A stretch of 64,000 bases of DNA from Locusta migratoria (Eukaryota > Arthropoda > Insecta > Orthoptera > Acrididae), in assembly GCA_026315105.1 (NCBI GenBank), contig CM048744.1, forward strand, positions 933,843,503 to 933,907,502, in the 5' to 3' direction. This document shows positions 47,625 through 58,897 of the stretch, piece after piece. Made by a program: the position numbers and the translations under genes. Numbering within the stretch: the first letter of the stretch is position 1; every line of letters begins with the position of its first letter. The notes below the pieces were generated by a model that saw only the letters and a list, made by a program, of their open reading frames with translations, ran no database searches and had not been told where the DNA came from.

Positions 47625-47821
47625 GCCGGCCACGGTGGCCGAGGGGACTGAGGCGCTCCAGTCACGGTCTGCACGGCCACTACGGTCGGGGCTTCGAATT
47701 CCCCCCTCGGGCATGGATATTTGTGCCGTCCTTAGTCTTAGCTATTTCATACGTAGTTTGTAAGTTGAGGGACTGATGACCCCGTAGTTAAGTCCCATAA
47801 GTTCTGCAAACATTTGAACAT
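47625..47821 (+). mobile_element. tRNA-derived SINE inserted in the Tc1-like remnant
   Basis: Full-length GCCGGCCACGGTGGCC copy with a B-box GGGGCTTCGAATTCCC and GGGACTGATGACCCCG. TAGGACGTAGTCG (47612-47624) and TAGGACATAGTCG (47822-47834) form a 12/13 TSD. The duplicated bases belong to the transposase coding remnant. Confidence 0.92.
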
Positions 47822-47977
47822 TAGGACATAGTCGAAAGGTCAGTTCATGGACAAAATCCTGCACGAGCAACAGTTTCGCAATTGGGAACGGCCATAGAGG
47901 CAGTACGAGTACAGGACACCACGTACGACTTTTTCACTTCATGCCGCGTCTAACTGCTGCACTTGGATGGGCAAAAG

Positions 47978-48111
47978 AAAAAGGTAGGAAAATTTGGGTT
48001 TAATGATCCTCGACAGCGTTGTCATTAGAGTAGAGATCACGCTAGAATTGTTTCAGGACCGATGGTGAAAACTTCGGCCATGTCCTTTCGAAAGAACGAA
48101 GTCGGCATTTT
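47978..48111 (-). mobile_element. SINE fragment (third family) in the Tc1-like remnant
   Basis: TTTAATGATCCTCGACAGCG and TTGTCATTAGAGTAGAGATC match the 3' end of the copy at 56910. GGGCAAAAG (47969-47977) and GGCCAAAAG (48112-48120) match at 8 of 9 and give a TSD within transposon sequence. Confidence 0.6.
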
Positions 48112-48209
48112 GGCCAAAAGGACGTCTGACACGTTAGTAGGTATCCCATGACTTTCGTCATCTCAGTGTATACAGTGTATACTGTACATACGTAGTAATT
48201 ACGACTGTG

Positions 48210-48437
48210 CCGCGGTGGAGTAGCCGAGCGGTCTAAAGCGTCTCGCTGCGGTTGCTCGCCGTGGAGGTTCGAGTCCTCCCTGGGGGCATGGGTGTGTGTG
48301 TTTGTCCTTAGGTTAGTTTACCTAGTTTTAAGTAGTTTGTAAGCTACGGACTGATGAAGAAAATTTCTTCATACTACAGACAGATGACAGTAGGAAATTT
48401 AGTATTCAGTTTGGTCCGGTAGATTTACAAACATTTG
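48210..48437 (+). mobile_element. tRNA-derived SINE with a templated internal insertion
   Basis: Head CGCGGTGGAGTAGCCGAGCG, B box GGAGGTTCGAGTCCTCCC, GTGTTTGTCCTTAGG, then AAGCTACGGACTGATGA (48341-48357). Here the usual few bases before AGTTTGGTCC are replaced by a segment nearly identical to 45041-45095. The SINE end resumes at AGTTTGGTCCGGTAGATTTA. AATTACGACTGTG is repeated exactly at 48197-48209 and 48438-48450, so the whole unit is one insertion. The foreign piece came either before or after transposition. Confidence 0.9.
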
Positions 48438-48559
48438 AATTACGACTGTGGTATCTTTTTTCCTTTCTGATGCTGCAATTTTTCTGGCCAAATCGTGTGT
48501 GCAGATTGCCACGAAAATGCAGGGTGTCAGTAAAATTATACCTAATTGCAGGGAGTGTC

Positions 48560-48860
48560 CTCACGGGCGCTCTTCAGGAATTGGTGCCTGCAGAGCCTCA
48601 GTCAGCGTGTTTACAGCGCGGCGTGTTGCGCGGCGCCGTGTTTTCCCGCCAAACTGGGGCGCGGGCGCTCGGCGGCGCCTGCGCGCGCGCAGCTGTCCTC
48701 ACCGGGGATGATGACTGGCCGTGTTTAAATAGCAGGCCGCAGGCGGGGGTGAGTGCACGGTCACCAGATGCCGCCGGCGCCGCCGCCGCCGCACGCCGCC
48801 CACCCGCCTCCCCGCCTGCTTGCCGTCTACACCGATCGCACCCATCCCACCCAAATTAAC
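48560..48860. other. GC-rich patch 7
   Basis: Very GC- and CpG-rich, with CGGCGCC and GCCGCC repeats and CAGCTG at 48690. The three-frame open stretches (48448-48968) follow from composition. TTTAAATAG at 48725 is TATA-like, but there is no supporting gene downstream. Confidence 0.4.
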
Positions 48861-49159
48861 GGGCCACGCGGAATGGGCGTGCCTGTAAACAATTCCTCGC
48901 TTCCTCCAATTCTACTTGTAAGCCTCATCGATGATCCAATTTGTTTTATCCTAGCTGGACGTTGTTAAACCAAGCGAAGTGGAAATACACAGCTGTCTAT
49001 CCAAAATTCAACATCAAATAGGACAGGAGAAACCAGACCCTAATTTAAGAGAACACAATGTAAAAATATCATGACTGAAAATACAGTCCCGTGTGAGGTA
49101 ACATGATGAAATCGGGACTTTATGTTGGTTACAACCGCTGCTACACGTCTGTGCAAGAG

Positions 49160-49720
49160 GATCTGCATGTGATGTTACAATATAGCTGCCCACGCTGCTT
49201 CCACGGATTATCGAAGTTGATCTGGTGTGGCAGCAGCCAGTGTATCCCAGGCCAGTCGTTCCACAATCATCGACCCAAAGGTTTTCGGCAGGCGAGAGAT
49301 CGGGAAAACAGGAAGGCCCAGTAACAATTCGTTGTCATGGGCGACAAAGTAGTCTTGAACATGACGTGCCCCGTGTGATGGCGCATAATCCCGTTGCAAT
49401 GAGACCGTCGGCAAGCTCCAGTAGTATCAGAGGAAAAGCTCTCCAACACTCAGAGACAGAACGCAGGCTAGTTAGTACCTACAATTCGTACTAGGGGGTA
49501 CAGGATTGGAATCCAGAACCACCGCAAACCATAATGCCGGCTGTAAGACCAGTATGGCAATGCATAAGGCAACAGTACAACAACCTCGACGAATCCAGAC
49601 TCTCATCGGACTATCGTGCTAACAAAGTACATATTCGTCAGTAAAAAACAACGTCGTTCCAATTCCGGAGCTCCCTGAACCACCATGACGGTCGTATTAG
49701 AATCTGGAGACACCAAGGGC
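49160..49720 (-). mobile_element. Tc1/mariner-like transposase remnant, minus
   Basis: The minus strand reads VSLQRDYAPSHGARHVQDYF followed by VAHDNELLLGLP, equivalent to the QxDNARPHxAxxVxxxL...LPWP box around the second catalytic Asp of Tc1-like transposases. LAWDTLAAATPDQLR and VEAAWAA follow, typical of the C-terminus. The first Asp and the SPDL box are decayed. Upstream, IMVCGGSG-like text near 49540 fits the conserved GGGSVMVWG region. Confidence 0.55.
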
Positions 49721-49741
49721 GGATTTGGAGAGGGGGCGGGG

Positions 49742-49744
<3 letters not shown>

Positions 49745-49798
<54 letters not shown>
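49745..49798. repeat. (GA)27 microsatellite
   Basis: Uninterrupted 54-bp GA tract bordering the transposase remnant. Confidence 0.97.
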
Positions 49799-49800
<2 letters not shown>

Positions 49801-50645
49801 ATTCCAGCATAAGAATAACTTTTACTTACAGACAACATGTAACTGAGTTTATAAAGGCAAAATCTCTGTAACTAACCTAAATTAACTTTTTGTGTTCTGC
49901 GTATTTTAATTGCTTCTTGCTCTTTCCTTTTTTTTTGCTGTAATTTATGATAAAACTAAATACAAGTCGTTTATTGCTTCGTGATTGCTTGGGAGATAAG
50001 TAAGCTATTATATTTTGATACGTAAATAAAGTCGAAGGACTTAACTATGTGAAAAAAATTGTTAATTTCTAGAGCTGCGTTCAGGCTGGCGCATTAAGGT
50101 GTTGTCGGTAATCAGTTTATCACTCTGGACTCTTTTCCTAGACACAAATGGTACTCCCACCCATTACAAACAGTTTTATTTGACGCTATACATTTCTATT
50201 TTAAGGGTCGAGCAAATTAGAAATTTCAATGGCATTTTTCCGCACATCAGATACAAAGATTTTCATGCTAGCAGAAATTATTCTAGAAACGCAATCAAAC
50301 GTAATTTTGTTGATCGGGAAAGCTTTATTGAAAATTCATTACGTTTTGCGTAATAACTTTACAAAGCACGAAGAAGCAATTGACTCAGTACATCGCCACA
50401 CAAGCAATCTGATTTTAGGTTTTGAGGGAATATCAAGCTTAGCAAGATATTTACTTACTGTTTGATTGTTGTTCAGTGCATTGTTTGATGAAGAGACAGG
50501 TACGCAGGTTACAGAATTGTTTGTCAACGCTTAAGTGACTGTTCGTGCGCTGGCTTGTAGGCAACGGCAGGAGTAGTGCATCATGGGCGGGGGGTGAAGA
50601 GCAGCGAGCGGAAGGCAGCGTCGCAGTGTTGAAAACGTTATTCGT

Positions 50646-50648
<3 letters not shown>

Positions 50649-50680
<32 letters not shown>
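50649..50680. repeat. (TG)16 microsatellite
   Basis: Uninterrupted tract in otherwise unannotated DNA. Confidence 0.97.
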
Positions 50681-50684
<4 letters not shown>

Positions 50685-51369
50685 GTCCATTAAAGTGTTA
50701 CTTTAAGTAGTTTGTATGACTACGGACCGAGACCTTAGCAGTTCTTTCCTTAGCATTACAAAATTTTAACTTTTTGTAGTCGCCATTAATTCATTTGGCA
50801 CATTTAACATCGTAATCCTGTGGACATCATTGTACAAATCTTATTTTTCGACCGCATTGTAACGTGTTTCAGCTTTCAAGTGGTTAGTCTTATTCAATCT
50901 TATAGTCCAATTATTCGAAACTTGTAAATATGCTGAGAAACAAATGCCAACTTCGCATGACTTCCTCTGCATAGGGATTCGCATATACCCATCTGGCCAA
51001 GCTGAGAAATAGTTACAAATCGAATTCAGAGCCTGAATACCGTATGTTCGGCTGTAGGCAAGTGTTTCATCCTTTACGATGATGAAGGATGAAACAAATG
51101 TGCCCACAGCTGAACAAAGGGATTTCAGACTGAATTCTCTGATTTAATTTATTTATTTTTGTGGTAAATTTTGAAACTTTTGATGTGGTTAATCATTGTG
51201 ATATTTTTGTAATCATGGGCACTTGAAAATGACGCCATAAAGCATCGAAAGTAATAGTGCATTGGGCGGTATTTAATAATACTCTCGCACTCCCGTAGTG
51301 TGCACTGCTCATACATTTAGCAGTCTGCGTGGAATCTTTGAAGTGTTAAAACCTTCTGTCTTCCAGTAC

Positions 51370-51640
51370 TTTTATAGCTTGGCGACAGTCACATTGAAAC
51401 AGGACAATGTCTACCAACAATGTTGGAGTCTAGTTCGTTGCCCACTGAATTCCATTGCTGCCTTGGCCTTTCCTATCTCTCGCCTATAGATGACTGCACA
51501 ACGACTTGACCCGGGTTACATCACGCACTACTACACCAGATCAACTTTGCCAACATGTGGAAGCAGCCCTACAACACACCCAGAGCCACAGATTCGATGC
51601 CGAGGCAACTGGCAACAGTTATAGCCAGCAATGGTAGCAA
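51370..51640 (+). mobile_element. Tc1/mariner-like transposase C-terminal fragment, plus
   Basis: Frames around 51390-51640 read LKQDNVYQQ (QDN box of the catalytic centre), LPWPF, TTPDQLCQHVEAAL and DSMPRQLATVIASNG, the usual order at the end of a Tc1-like transposase. It is homologous to the remnant at 49160 (shared TPDQL...VEAA) but points the other way. Frameshifts separate the pieces. Confidence 0.5.
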
Positions 51641-52679
51641 CAATACTAATAGTCTTCCATCAGGGCTGCTTTTTCAATCATGTAATGTTTGTACAACGCT
51701 TAATCTCTCTGATAAATTTGGCTGTGGTATCTCCGGTCCTTCGTGGTTTTGCATTTTGGATGACCAGCAGTTAACATTCAAGCACGAACAGTAACAACTC
51801 GCAACTTCTGCATGCCTGAGAAAGACGTTCAGTGTCCCAGACACGCACGAAAAAACATTTGTTACGTAATCCTAGCAACAGCTGAGAAACAACGATAAAA
51901 GAGCGCAGTAACTAAATACGCATCCAGTTTGGAAGCCTGTTGCGTCACTTGGTCACTTGGAATAACAAATGTAGTACTGCAAAGGAGAGTCCCGCAGGAC
52001 AATAGGACAGACAATTCCATCGTCGACGCCCGCGGAAATTTCACGTCAGAGTCAAGAATGTTATTAGGCACTCCTCACTGTCGGTGCACTGTTACATGAG
52101 TAGAAAGGTATAGATTATTTTTCATATTGCTACAAGATCTTTACAACATTCTGAGAGAATAAGTCGTATCTGTAGTGTTGAAGCCTGTTCTAACTCTAGT
52201 TAAACGCAACTGTTCCTCTGTAACAACAGCTACCTTCATCTACTTCAGTTTTTTACTACATTTTAGCGTGGGTTCGAATCTGAAAATATTCGCTCACATA
52301 TCCATTTATTGCCGCATTGTTACCTATCCACCGATCTTTTGGTTTAGTTGTGACATGAAGCTCTGTTTTCCTTACTGTTTTCCCAAGCTTAAACTTCTCT
52401 TTAGCAACCAGGCTCAACCACCTAATCTTCACATTTCACGCCTACTTTTCCTTTTCACCTGTTAATCGTACACCTTTCAATTCAGTACATGCTACACCCT
52501 CTTGACAAATACCTTCTGCATTTAACGTCCTACTAGTCTATTCTCTACATACTCCGTATTTGAATTTGGAGCCGTAATGAATCCAGACACGAAAGAATTT
52601 TTGACGTTGCCTGCCAATGCGCAGATCCGAGGGTGTAAGTTGAAAATTTGGGTGTGGTGGGGGATATGTTAGGCTATCT
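51640..52679. other. No gene recognised
   Basis: AT-rich DNA between the Tc1-like fragment and a SINE. The frame 52175-52465 has hydrophobic chance content only. Confidence 0.45.
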
Positions 52680-52810
52680 CCGTGCAGTCGTAGTGATGAC
52701 TGTTTAAGTGGCGAATGGTAACCGCGACTTTGAGCAGCTCGAATCCTGGCCTGACACAAATTTTCAGCTGATCTCATTGATTTAATTCTATGCCGACTGG
52801 CAGCTAATGT
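52680..52810 (+). mobile_element. tRNA-derived SINE fragment, second family
   Basis: A degenerate head with AAGTGGCGAATGGTAACCGC and a B box GCAGCTCGAATCCTGG (52735-52750), then the family tail: CACAAATTTTCAGCTGATCT, ATTGATTTAATTC and CTGGCAGCTAATGT. The tail matches the 63300 copy. Confidence 0.55.
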
Positions 52811-53934
52811 GAATTCCTTTATGTCCCGACTTAAATTTCTTTTATATTTTAACTTTCTTCAGAAATGCTTTTTCTTTTTTATATTGTCTGCTTTTCGTAT
52901 CCTCTATTTCCGCGAGACGTCAGATGTTTCTCCCCCAACAGCGGAACTACTATTTTCAGTTTTATCAACTATTCAATTTCCTTTCTGTTGTCCGATTTAG
53001 TTCAAGTACTAGAAATAACACACATTTTACTTTCGCTGATGTTCCTGTCGTGACCCCTCTTAAAGACATCGATTGCATTCAACTGCCGCGCCGATCCTTT
53101 CCGCGCGTGATGTAATTACGTCATCAGGAAATTTAAATTACTCTTTCCGAACTTGAAACTACCGCACATTTGACAGAGGTCACCGTAATAAGGGCGTAAT
53201 TGAAGCCAAAATCGACAACAACCGATGAAAACGACAGGAACAGTAGTGCTACGCTAGGAATTATTTTTTTTTTTTTTTTTTCGACGAGTGGACGTAGGTT
53301 GCATACTTATGTTAAAAAGAAAGTAGGCTATTTGTTTCATTTGCTTGGTAACTAGTATTATTTCTTAGTTTCGATGTCGCATATTTGCAGGCCGGGAAGT
53401 AAGTTACTCTTAAAAGTTATCCATTGAATTAAGGGCAGCTGGCGACTAGAATGTATGGAGACGTTGAGTTCCAAGGTATCACAGGACCTGATGACGGGTT
53501 TAAATATAGCTCATTACTGATTTTTTTTATTTTCACCCAGTTCTCCCCATGATAGGAACCGTGAGATGGATAATACATTGCTTAAAGCATTGGTCGAAGT
53601 TGCTGCAGCGTAATGTGTTCAGTGATGCCCCAGCGGCTGCCAAGCAAACCTGTTAACATGACATTGAGCCACTCGGCCATCTGGGAACTGATAGAGCCGA
53701 ATGCCACATGCATATTGTATATCATCCTGTAACGAGAAAACACACACACAGTGGTCAACCCGAGCACGGAACAAGCTATGCAAACAATAAATTTAACACT
53801 TAAGCCGTCAGTTTTTATTTGTGCAACCAGAATCGGCGATATACTTCCTCTTGTCTTCAGGCCACTCAGCAAACGTAAAAAATGGCCAGCGGAAATATTT
53901 TGCGTAAAGATGGGATAGTACAAACATACTGGTG
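52811..53934. other. No gene recognised; T run at 53264-53281
   Basis: AT-rich DNA with an 18-base T run. The minus frame 53582-53959 (125 codons) has no recognised domain and ends inside the foldback. Confidence 0.45.
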
Positions 53935-54205
53935 TCTTATCTTTACCATCAGTTGTCAACTACTTCCACATTAGGGAGGGAGTAATGTATGCAAAGGGCA
54001 CAAGATGCTATCACTTCAGACGCCAATCTGCTGACAGTCTAGTGGTAGTTAACTAGTGTAGTAAGTGGTAGTATCATGTACCGTAATTAGCCGTTCTACA
54101 CAAGTCAACAGACTGGTATTTGAGGTGATAGCATCATGTGTGGTTTGCATAAGTTACTCCCTCCCAAAGTTGCAGTAGTTTACATGAGATGCGGAAGATA
54201 ACACA
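53935..54205. mobile_element. Foldback / MITE-like inverted repeat
   Basis: Arms 53937-54035 and 54104-54204 are imperfect reverse complements. TTAGGGAGGGAGTAATGTAT pairs with ATAAGTTACTCCCTCCCAAA, and GATGCTATCACTTCA with TGAGGTGATAGCATC. The loop is about 68 bp. No TSD or transposase was found, so the superfamily is unknown. Confidence 0.6.
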
Positions 54206-54991
54206 GTTCACTAGACAGAGAGTTGCGGTCGCCATTACTTGAGTGTTGCCCTATCTCTACACAAACCATGTGTTCACTGACAATTTCTTAAGTTTTCTAA
54301 GGAGCCTGAAGGTAGAGGCAGTGTATCGCTGAAATTGGTAGCATAAATAAAGTAATAAGTGACGATTAAATGCTTTATATTAACGAATAACCATATGTCC
54401 CACATCCATGGTACAGAGGTGAACATACAGAGATCTGCAAACGGTCTAATACTGTTTATCACCGTTCTAGAGTACGTGAACAGATTGCAGTGCTGAGTCA
54501 CTTCACAGACGCTACAACCGTTTCACTGGTTAGGACTCGTCACGACAATTAGAGGACACAGTAGCCTCAGACACTGATAAGGTGGTATTTTAATACACTT
54601 AACGTGTAGTAAGGAGTTTTGTCAAGGGACGAGTTCCGTACATGAACACTTAACGGATCTTAAACATACATCATACATATATCTTTTTGCACGCACATGC
54701 CACAAACGACTCTTGTCGTGCTTAAACCCTGAAGCGGGGATACAACTGCGTACTTTCCTGTTCGCGGTAGATGAATGAGTCACTTGTATAAAGAGACAAA
54801 GGGGTTCAAAGTAACGCTTGCCCTTGATTTGTACGTAAGAACCACCGTTCGCCGGTACAGGCGTCTCCACCTTTCCACAAAGGGAGACACTCCCAACAGT
54901 CGGGCATCTGTCTGCGGTTCTGTGCTTTTGGTGCATGCTTTAGAATTTGCCTACATAGTTATCCCTTTGGCTGAAAAACATAGTACCAAGA

Positions 54992-55064
<73 letters not shown>

Positions 55065-55949
55065 GCACAATACATGATGACGCAAAACCATTAATCGATC
55101 AGTTCTGTTTATTCCTGTCTAAATAATACTAGCTGCGCCGGCAGCTCATGCTAGCAAAGGAACTAGGTACAACGTCAAATATTCTGTGAGGCAAGCACAG
55201 GTGAGGGACTGTTAGTCGTAAGCCGTACAGGTGTAAAATCACCTTTAGCGCCTGCGAAGACCAAGCTACTTGCTACCTCCAGTAGTTGCGTCGTATTATT
55301 AAGACATACCGTGCGTCAAAATATTTCTAAGATTGTTTATTCTCTTGCCTATAACCGTGATCGTCGTATTAACTACGGTGATTGCTTGGATTAGCAATAT
55401 ATGGGCATACAATTCAGTTGTGAGCAGGCAGTGTACGGTACTTGCGCGTCATGGTGGTTGTTTCACAAATGTAAACGGAGCAATTAAATGTTTAAGACAG
55501 TCTCCAGAATGTTTGACAAAAGAGAAAAGTAAGTACGAGTTCAAATGCCATTGACTCCTGAACGAAAACCAAAGGCATGAACCCCTGACGATGTCATTGA
55601 AATGCATACATTTTCTTCAGGAGTAAACCGTCACAGGTGACTTGTTGCTACCATATGAACCTTTCACAAAACGAGTAAGTGCAGCAATCCACATTAATGA
55701 TTAGACAACATAACCGACATTGAAGTCATTGTGGATATCCAACAACACAAGAAGGCCTTTTCTGTCAGTTTCACATTTCTGCATGGACGTTCCGTGCTTT
55801 GAACATAAGTGGGGTAAGGCTATGCAGAACTCCTGAAGTATTACAACCACTGCGAAAGCCTATGATCTATATTTTACGTCGAATCAGTGGAGACACTCTA
55901 GCATTACTCTGTTCGATACCGCGTCTCCGTCGTATACTGAAGTAAGATG
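54206..55949. other. No gene recognised; CT/TATC microsatellite within
   Basis: AT-rich flanking DNA. A (CT)n tract with a short TATC run lies at 54996-55064. Frames such as 54622-54936 (minus) are unsupported. Confidence 0.45.
54996..55064. repeat. (CT)29 then (TATC)3 compound microsatellite
   Basis: A long CT tract passes directly into TATC units. The poly-Ser-Leu frame over it is an artefact. Confidence 0.96.
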
Positions 55950-55959
55950 CACAAAATAT

Positions 55960-57600
55960 ATATTGGCAACGTGGTTGTGTTGATCGAACCTATCAATAAC
56001 AAATACAGCAAAAATTACCTCTTAATTGCTACCACGTCTTCTCTTAAACCAACTTTGTCGGAGACTTCCCATACACTAATGGTACAAAGGAATGGAACCG
56101 CACGGATGTTCCATACAAGGTCTGCTTTCAACATGAGCCACATCTCAAAATTCTTCCAATAAACCGAAGAAGACCAACCACCTTCCCCACAACCGTCCTC
56201 ACATCGCTCTGGAGCGTAATGTCTAGATATTTAATCGACGCGACTGTGTCAAGTAACAAATTACTGTTGCCCTGTTCTAACATCATGGGATAGTTTTTAC
56301 TACTCATCTTGCTTTAACATACATTTTTGTACATATAAAACTAGCTATCATTTACCACACCAGACAAAATAATTCGTCTTAAGTCATATTGCATACTCAT
56401 ACAGTCACTCACACAGTTCACATCAGCGAACAGCCGCTCCTTCAGAATTTGAGATTCTAATAAGATTATCACAGATCCTGGGGCACTCCTGACGATACTC
56501 TTGTCTGTGATGAAAATTCGCTGTAGAGGACGACATAATGCATTTTATTACTTAGAAAGTCTCAGAGTTACGTAGATCTTCGTTAGGACTCTGCAGTTGG
56601 GCACCGTGTCAAAAGCCTTTCAGGTATCAAGAAACATGGAGTCCGTCTCTTGCCGTTCATCCATGAATCGGAAAATGTGAGAAAAGGATAAGCTGAGTTC
56701 CGCATGAGTGATTTTTGTCTCTACGAAACTACACAAAAAAAATTAACTATTTTTTTCAGTCTCACTTGAGCACATTATTTGTTCTATTACTTGCATTGAA
56801 GGGTTAGATCATCTTCAGAACTAAGTTATTGTGCCCGCAACAATTCTTGACAACACTTGCGTACGCCGCAACATCATCAGGAAACAGCCACGGGTTGCTG
56901 CTCACCTTGGACGGAAGGAATGAAGCTTAGAATTTAATGTTCCGTCGACAGCGTGGTCATTAGAGACGGAGCTAGAGTGATTTAGGGAAATCACGGAAAA
57001 TCTAAATCTGGAGGGCCAGAGGTGGATTTGAACCACCATCCTTCCGAATGCGAGTCCAGTGTGTTACTACTGCGCCGCCTCGCTTGGTACCGCTTCTCAC
57101 CTTGTCCGACGGATCATTTATGTAGATAGAAAAATAACAGCGGTCCTAACATACTTCATGCTATCCAATAAAATGTATGCAACTGAGACTTCTAAATGAA
57201 AGCTGTTTCAAATAACACTGTTTCGGACTCTCGGGTGGATTTAATCGACAATGGTGAACTTTATTACAGTAGGACTGACATTTTCAAGAACTCTGCAGCA
57301 GATTAACGTTACGGATACTGGTCTGTAATTTTCGCAGTCCGTTATTTTACGAAGATTGGTAATATTAAATGCATCAGTGTACAGACTGCATAAACAATCC
57401 TAGTATACGAATTATGCAGATGTGTAGCAGTACGCATATTTTTTCCATTACGTTCTTTGTAAATTCTGTAAGTTGAACATGTTTAGTTGCTTCATCGTTT
57501 TTCTAGAAACAATTAACGACTATCACTGGAATAATGGAACATGTGGCTTACATTACCAACATAGCTGCACTGTTTATGTCCTGTGTCACGTTTGAAAATC
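55960..57600 (-). mobile_element. CR1/Jockey-like LINE, long degenerate copy, split by a SINE
   Basis: The minus-strand RT region is recognised by the same collinear segments as 20562-21290 (CTTCCAATAAACCGAAGA at 56153) and continues further 5': CACAGATCCTGGGGCACTCC (56470), GGGCACCGTGTCAAAAGCCT (56598), TCTGCAGCAGATTAACGTTA (57291) and GGTCTGTAATTTTCGCAG (57321). On the minus strand these correspond to RT palm and fingers. Every frame is interrupted by stops. A SINE sits at 56910-57091. Confidence 0.65.
56910..57091 (-). mobile_element. tRNA-derived SINE, third family, inside the LINE
   Basis: The minus strand has the head GGCGGCGCAGTAGTAACACA, CGCATTCGGAAGGATGGT, the B box GTGGTTCAAATCCACC (57014-57029), CTGGCCCTCCAGATTTAGAT and TAATGACCACGCTGTCGACG. 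GCTGCTCACCTTG (56897-56909) and GCTTCTCACCTTG (57092-57104) form a 12/13 TSD in the LINE. Confidence 0.85.
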
Positions 57601-58740
57601 ATTCATTGGCGATCGATGTATAAGACTTTTATTTTAATTCTGCAACGTCTATCAATAGGATATACTGAATTATATATAGACTTGGCAACGCACTGGTTAA
57701 GAAGTAGAACGCACCTAGTATATCGATGAGAATTTTTTCACAGCAACAGCTTATGTTAACATTAACACTGGATTTCAGGACGTACGGATAAAACCAATCA
57801 CCTTTTCTACAGAAACGTAACTAATAATCATTCAGACAGCTACCTAATACGAACATGTGCCGACTTTACTCTGACAGTTTATGTGGGAAGTGTAAAAATA
57901 TCTGAAGAGCAGCAGATCCAGCTACCCACACAGGAAAGCAAGAGGGTTGGCTGTCTTGGGGGGGAAACTGCTTGTGTGGCACACGTGCGTATAGATGGAA
58001 ATCCTTTTCTTGGAGTAAGTGGCGAGTGGGAATATTTACAGATGTGGCTGCGATGGGGGAGCGGCTGCTGGCGAGGGAACCTTCCGCCTGAGTAATGTGT
58101 CGCCGGCGCCCCACCCCCAAACATCGCAGATTCGGGAAGGGCGGAAACTTGCCAGATAACGCAAACCAGCGCCGCCAACAGATCAATAGCTGCCCTCTAC
58201 AACTTCCACTGCTACTATCTTGTGAGCCAACCCGACCATCTTAGTCCGCATGATTTAAACAAAATTTTATAGGCTACCAAACAAATCAAACAATGATATT
58301 ATGAAAGAGAGAGTGTCTCATTCGCGACAACTATTTCCTGAAGGGTCTTACCAACCTACACTCCCAAAATGTGTAATTCCTGTATTCTGACTAAAGGTTT
58401 TAACTGATACATGTTACTGTTATCTAAATAGCTGATCCGACTATGGGAGCCATCGTATAAATAAACGCGAATCTCAACGAGCAGACCGACATTACCTTGC
58501 GATGTAAACGAAGATCTTACGAAACTCAACTGTTTGAAATGGAATGTTAATGACATTCCACAATGTCGTCTGCTGAACGAAATAATAGCCGAGATCCTTT
58601 TACTAAGTACAACTCAACAGATCAAGATAAATATAGTGCCAGTAATCATTTACCGAACGAGGGGTAATGAAATGGATCGATCACAGCATTACTTCTACGT
58701 GAAGAAGTTAATTCATATTGTATTGAAATGATCGTATGGC
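57601..58740. other. No gene recognised
   Basis: Around 57880-58190 a moderately GC-rich segment has overlapping frames on both strands (57866-58186, 57879-58178) with no domain. The remainder is AT-rich. Confidence 0.45.
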
Positions 58741-58745
58741 TTTTC

Positions 58746-58897
58746 AAAAATGTTCAAATGTTTGTAAAGCTTATGGTACTTAACTACGGGGTCATCAGTC
58801 CCTAAACTTGCAAACTACTTATGAACTACTTACGAACTAGGACGGCACAAATATCCATGCCCGAGGGGGGATTCGAACCCCCCCCCCCCCCCCCCCC
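58746..58897 (-). mobile_element. 5'-truncated tRNA-derived SINE ending in a 21-base C run
   Basis: Tail ATGTTCAAATGTTTGTAAAG, body block GGGTCATCAGTCCC, CATGCCCGAGGGGGGATTCG, then a pure C run (58878-58898) where the GACCGTAGTGG of the head should begin. CGTATGGCTTTTC is repeated exactly at 58733-58745 and 58898-58910, so truncation occurred at insertion. The C run is the expanded B-box-flanking C stretch. Confidence 0.9.

Larger units (their letters stand above)
47046..48169 (+). mobile_element. Tc1-like transposon remnant, hit by two SINEs
   Basis: From memory of Tc1/mariner elements, the plus strand carries the start region (GAATCGTGTGAAAAGGTTTA), a helix-turn-helix segment (frame 47108-47362, ending YLSTRTTQWPMACT), then an internal deletion, then a decayed end of the catalytic domain (LGDFETISRHLWTSYSQT, VRYVTHGTF) and the right terminus (TATCCCATGACTTTCGTCAT then CTCAGTGTA at 48143-48169). 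The left terminal repeat is not recognisable. SINEs with TSDs interrupt it at 47625 and 47978. Confidence 0.7.

Noticed and set aside
51064..51095. 11-bp stem hairpin GTTTCATCCTT/AAGGATGAAAC
   Set aside because: A single short hairpin in AT-rich DNA, with no T tract, gene or repeat family to give it meaning.
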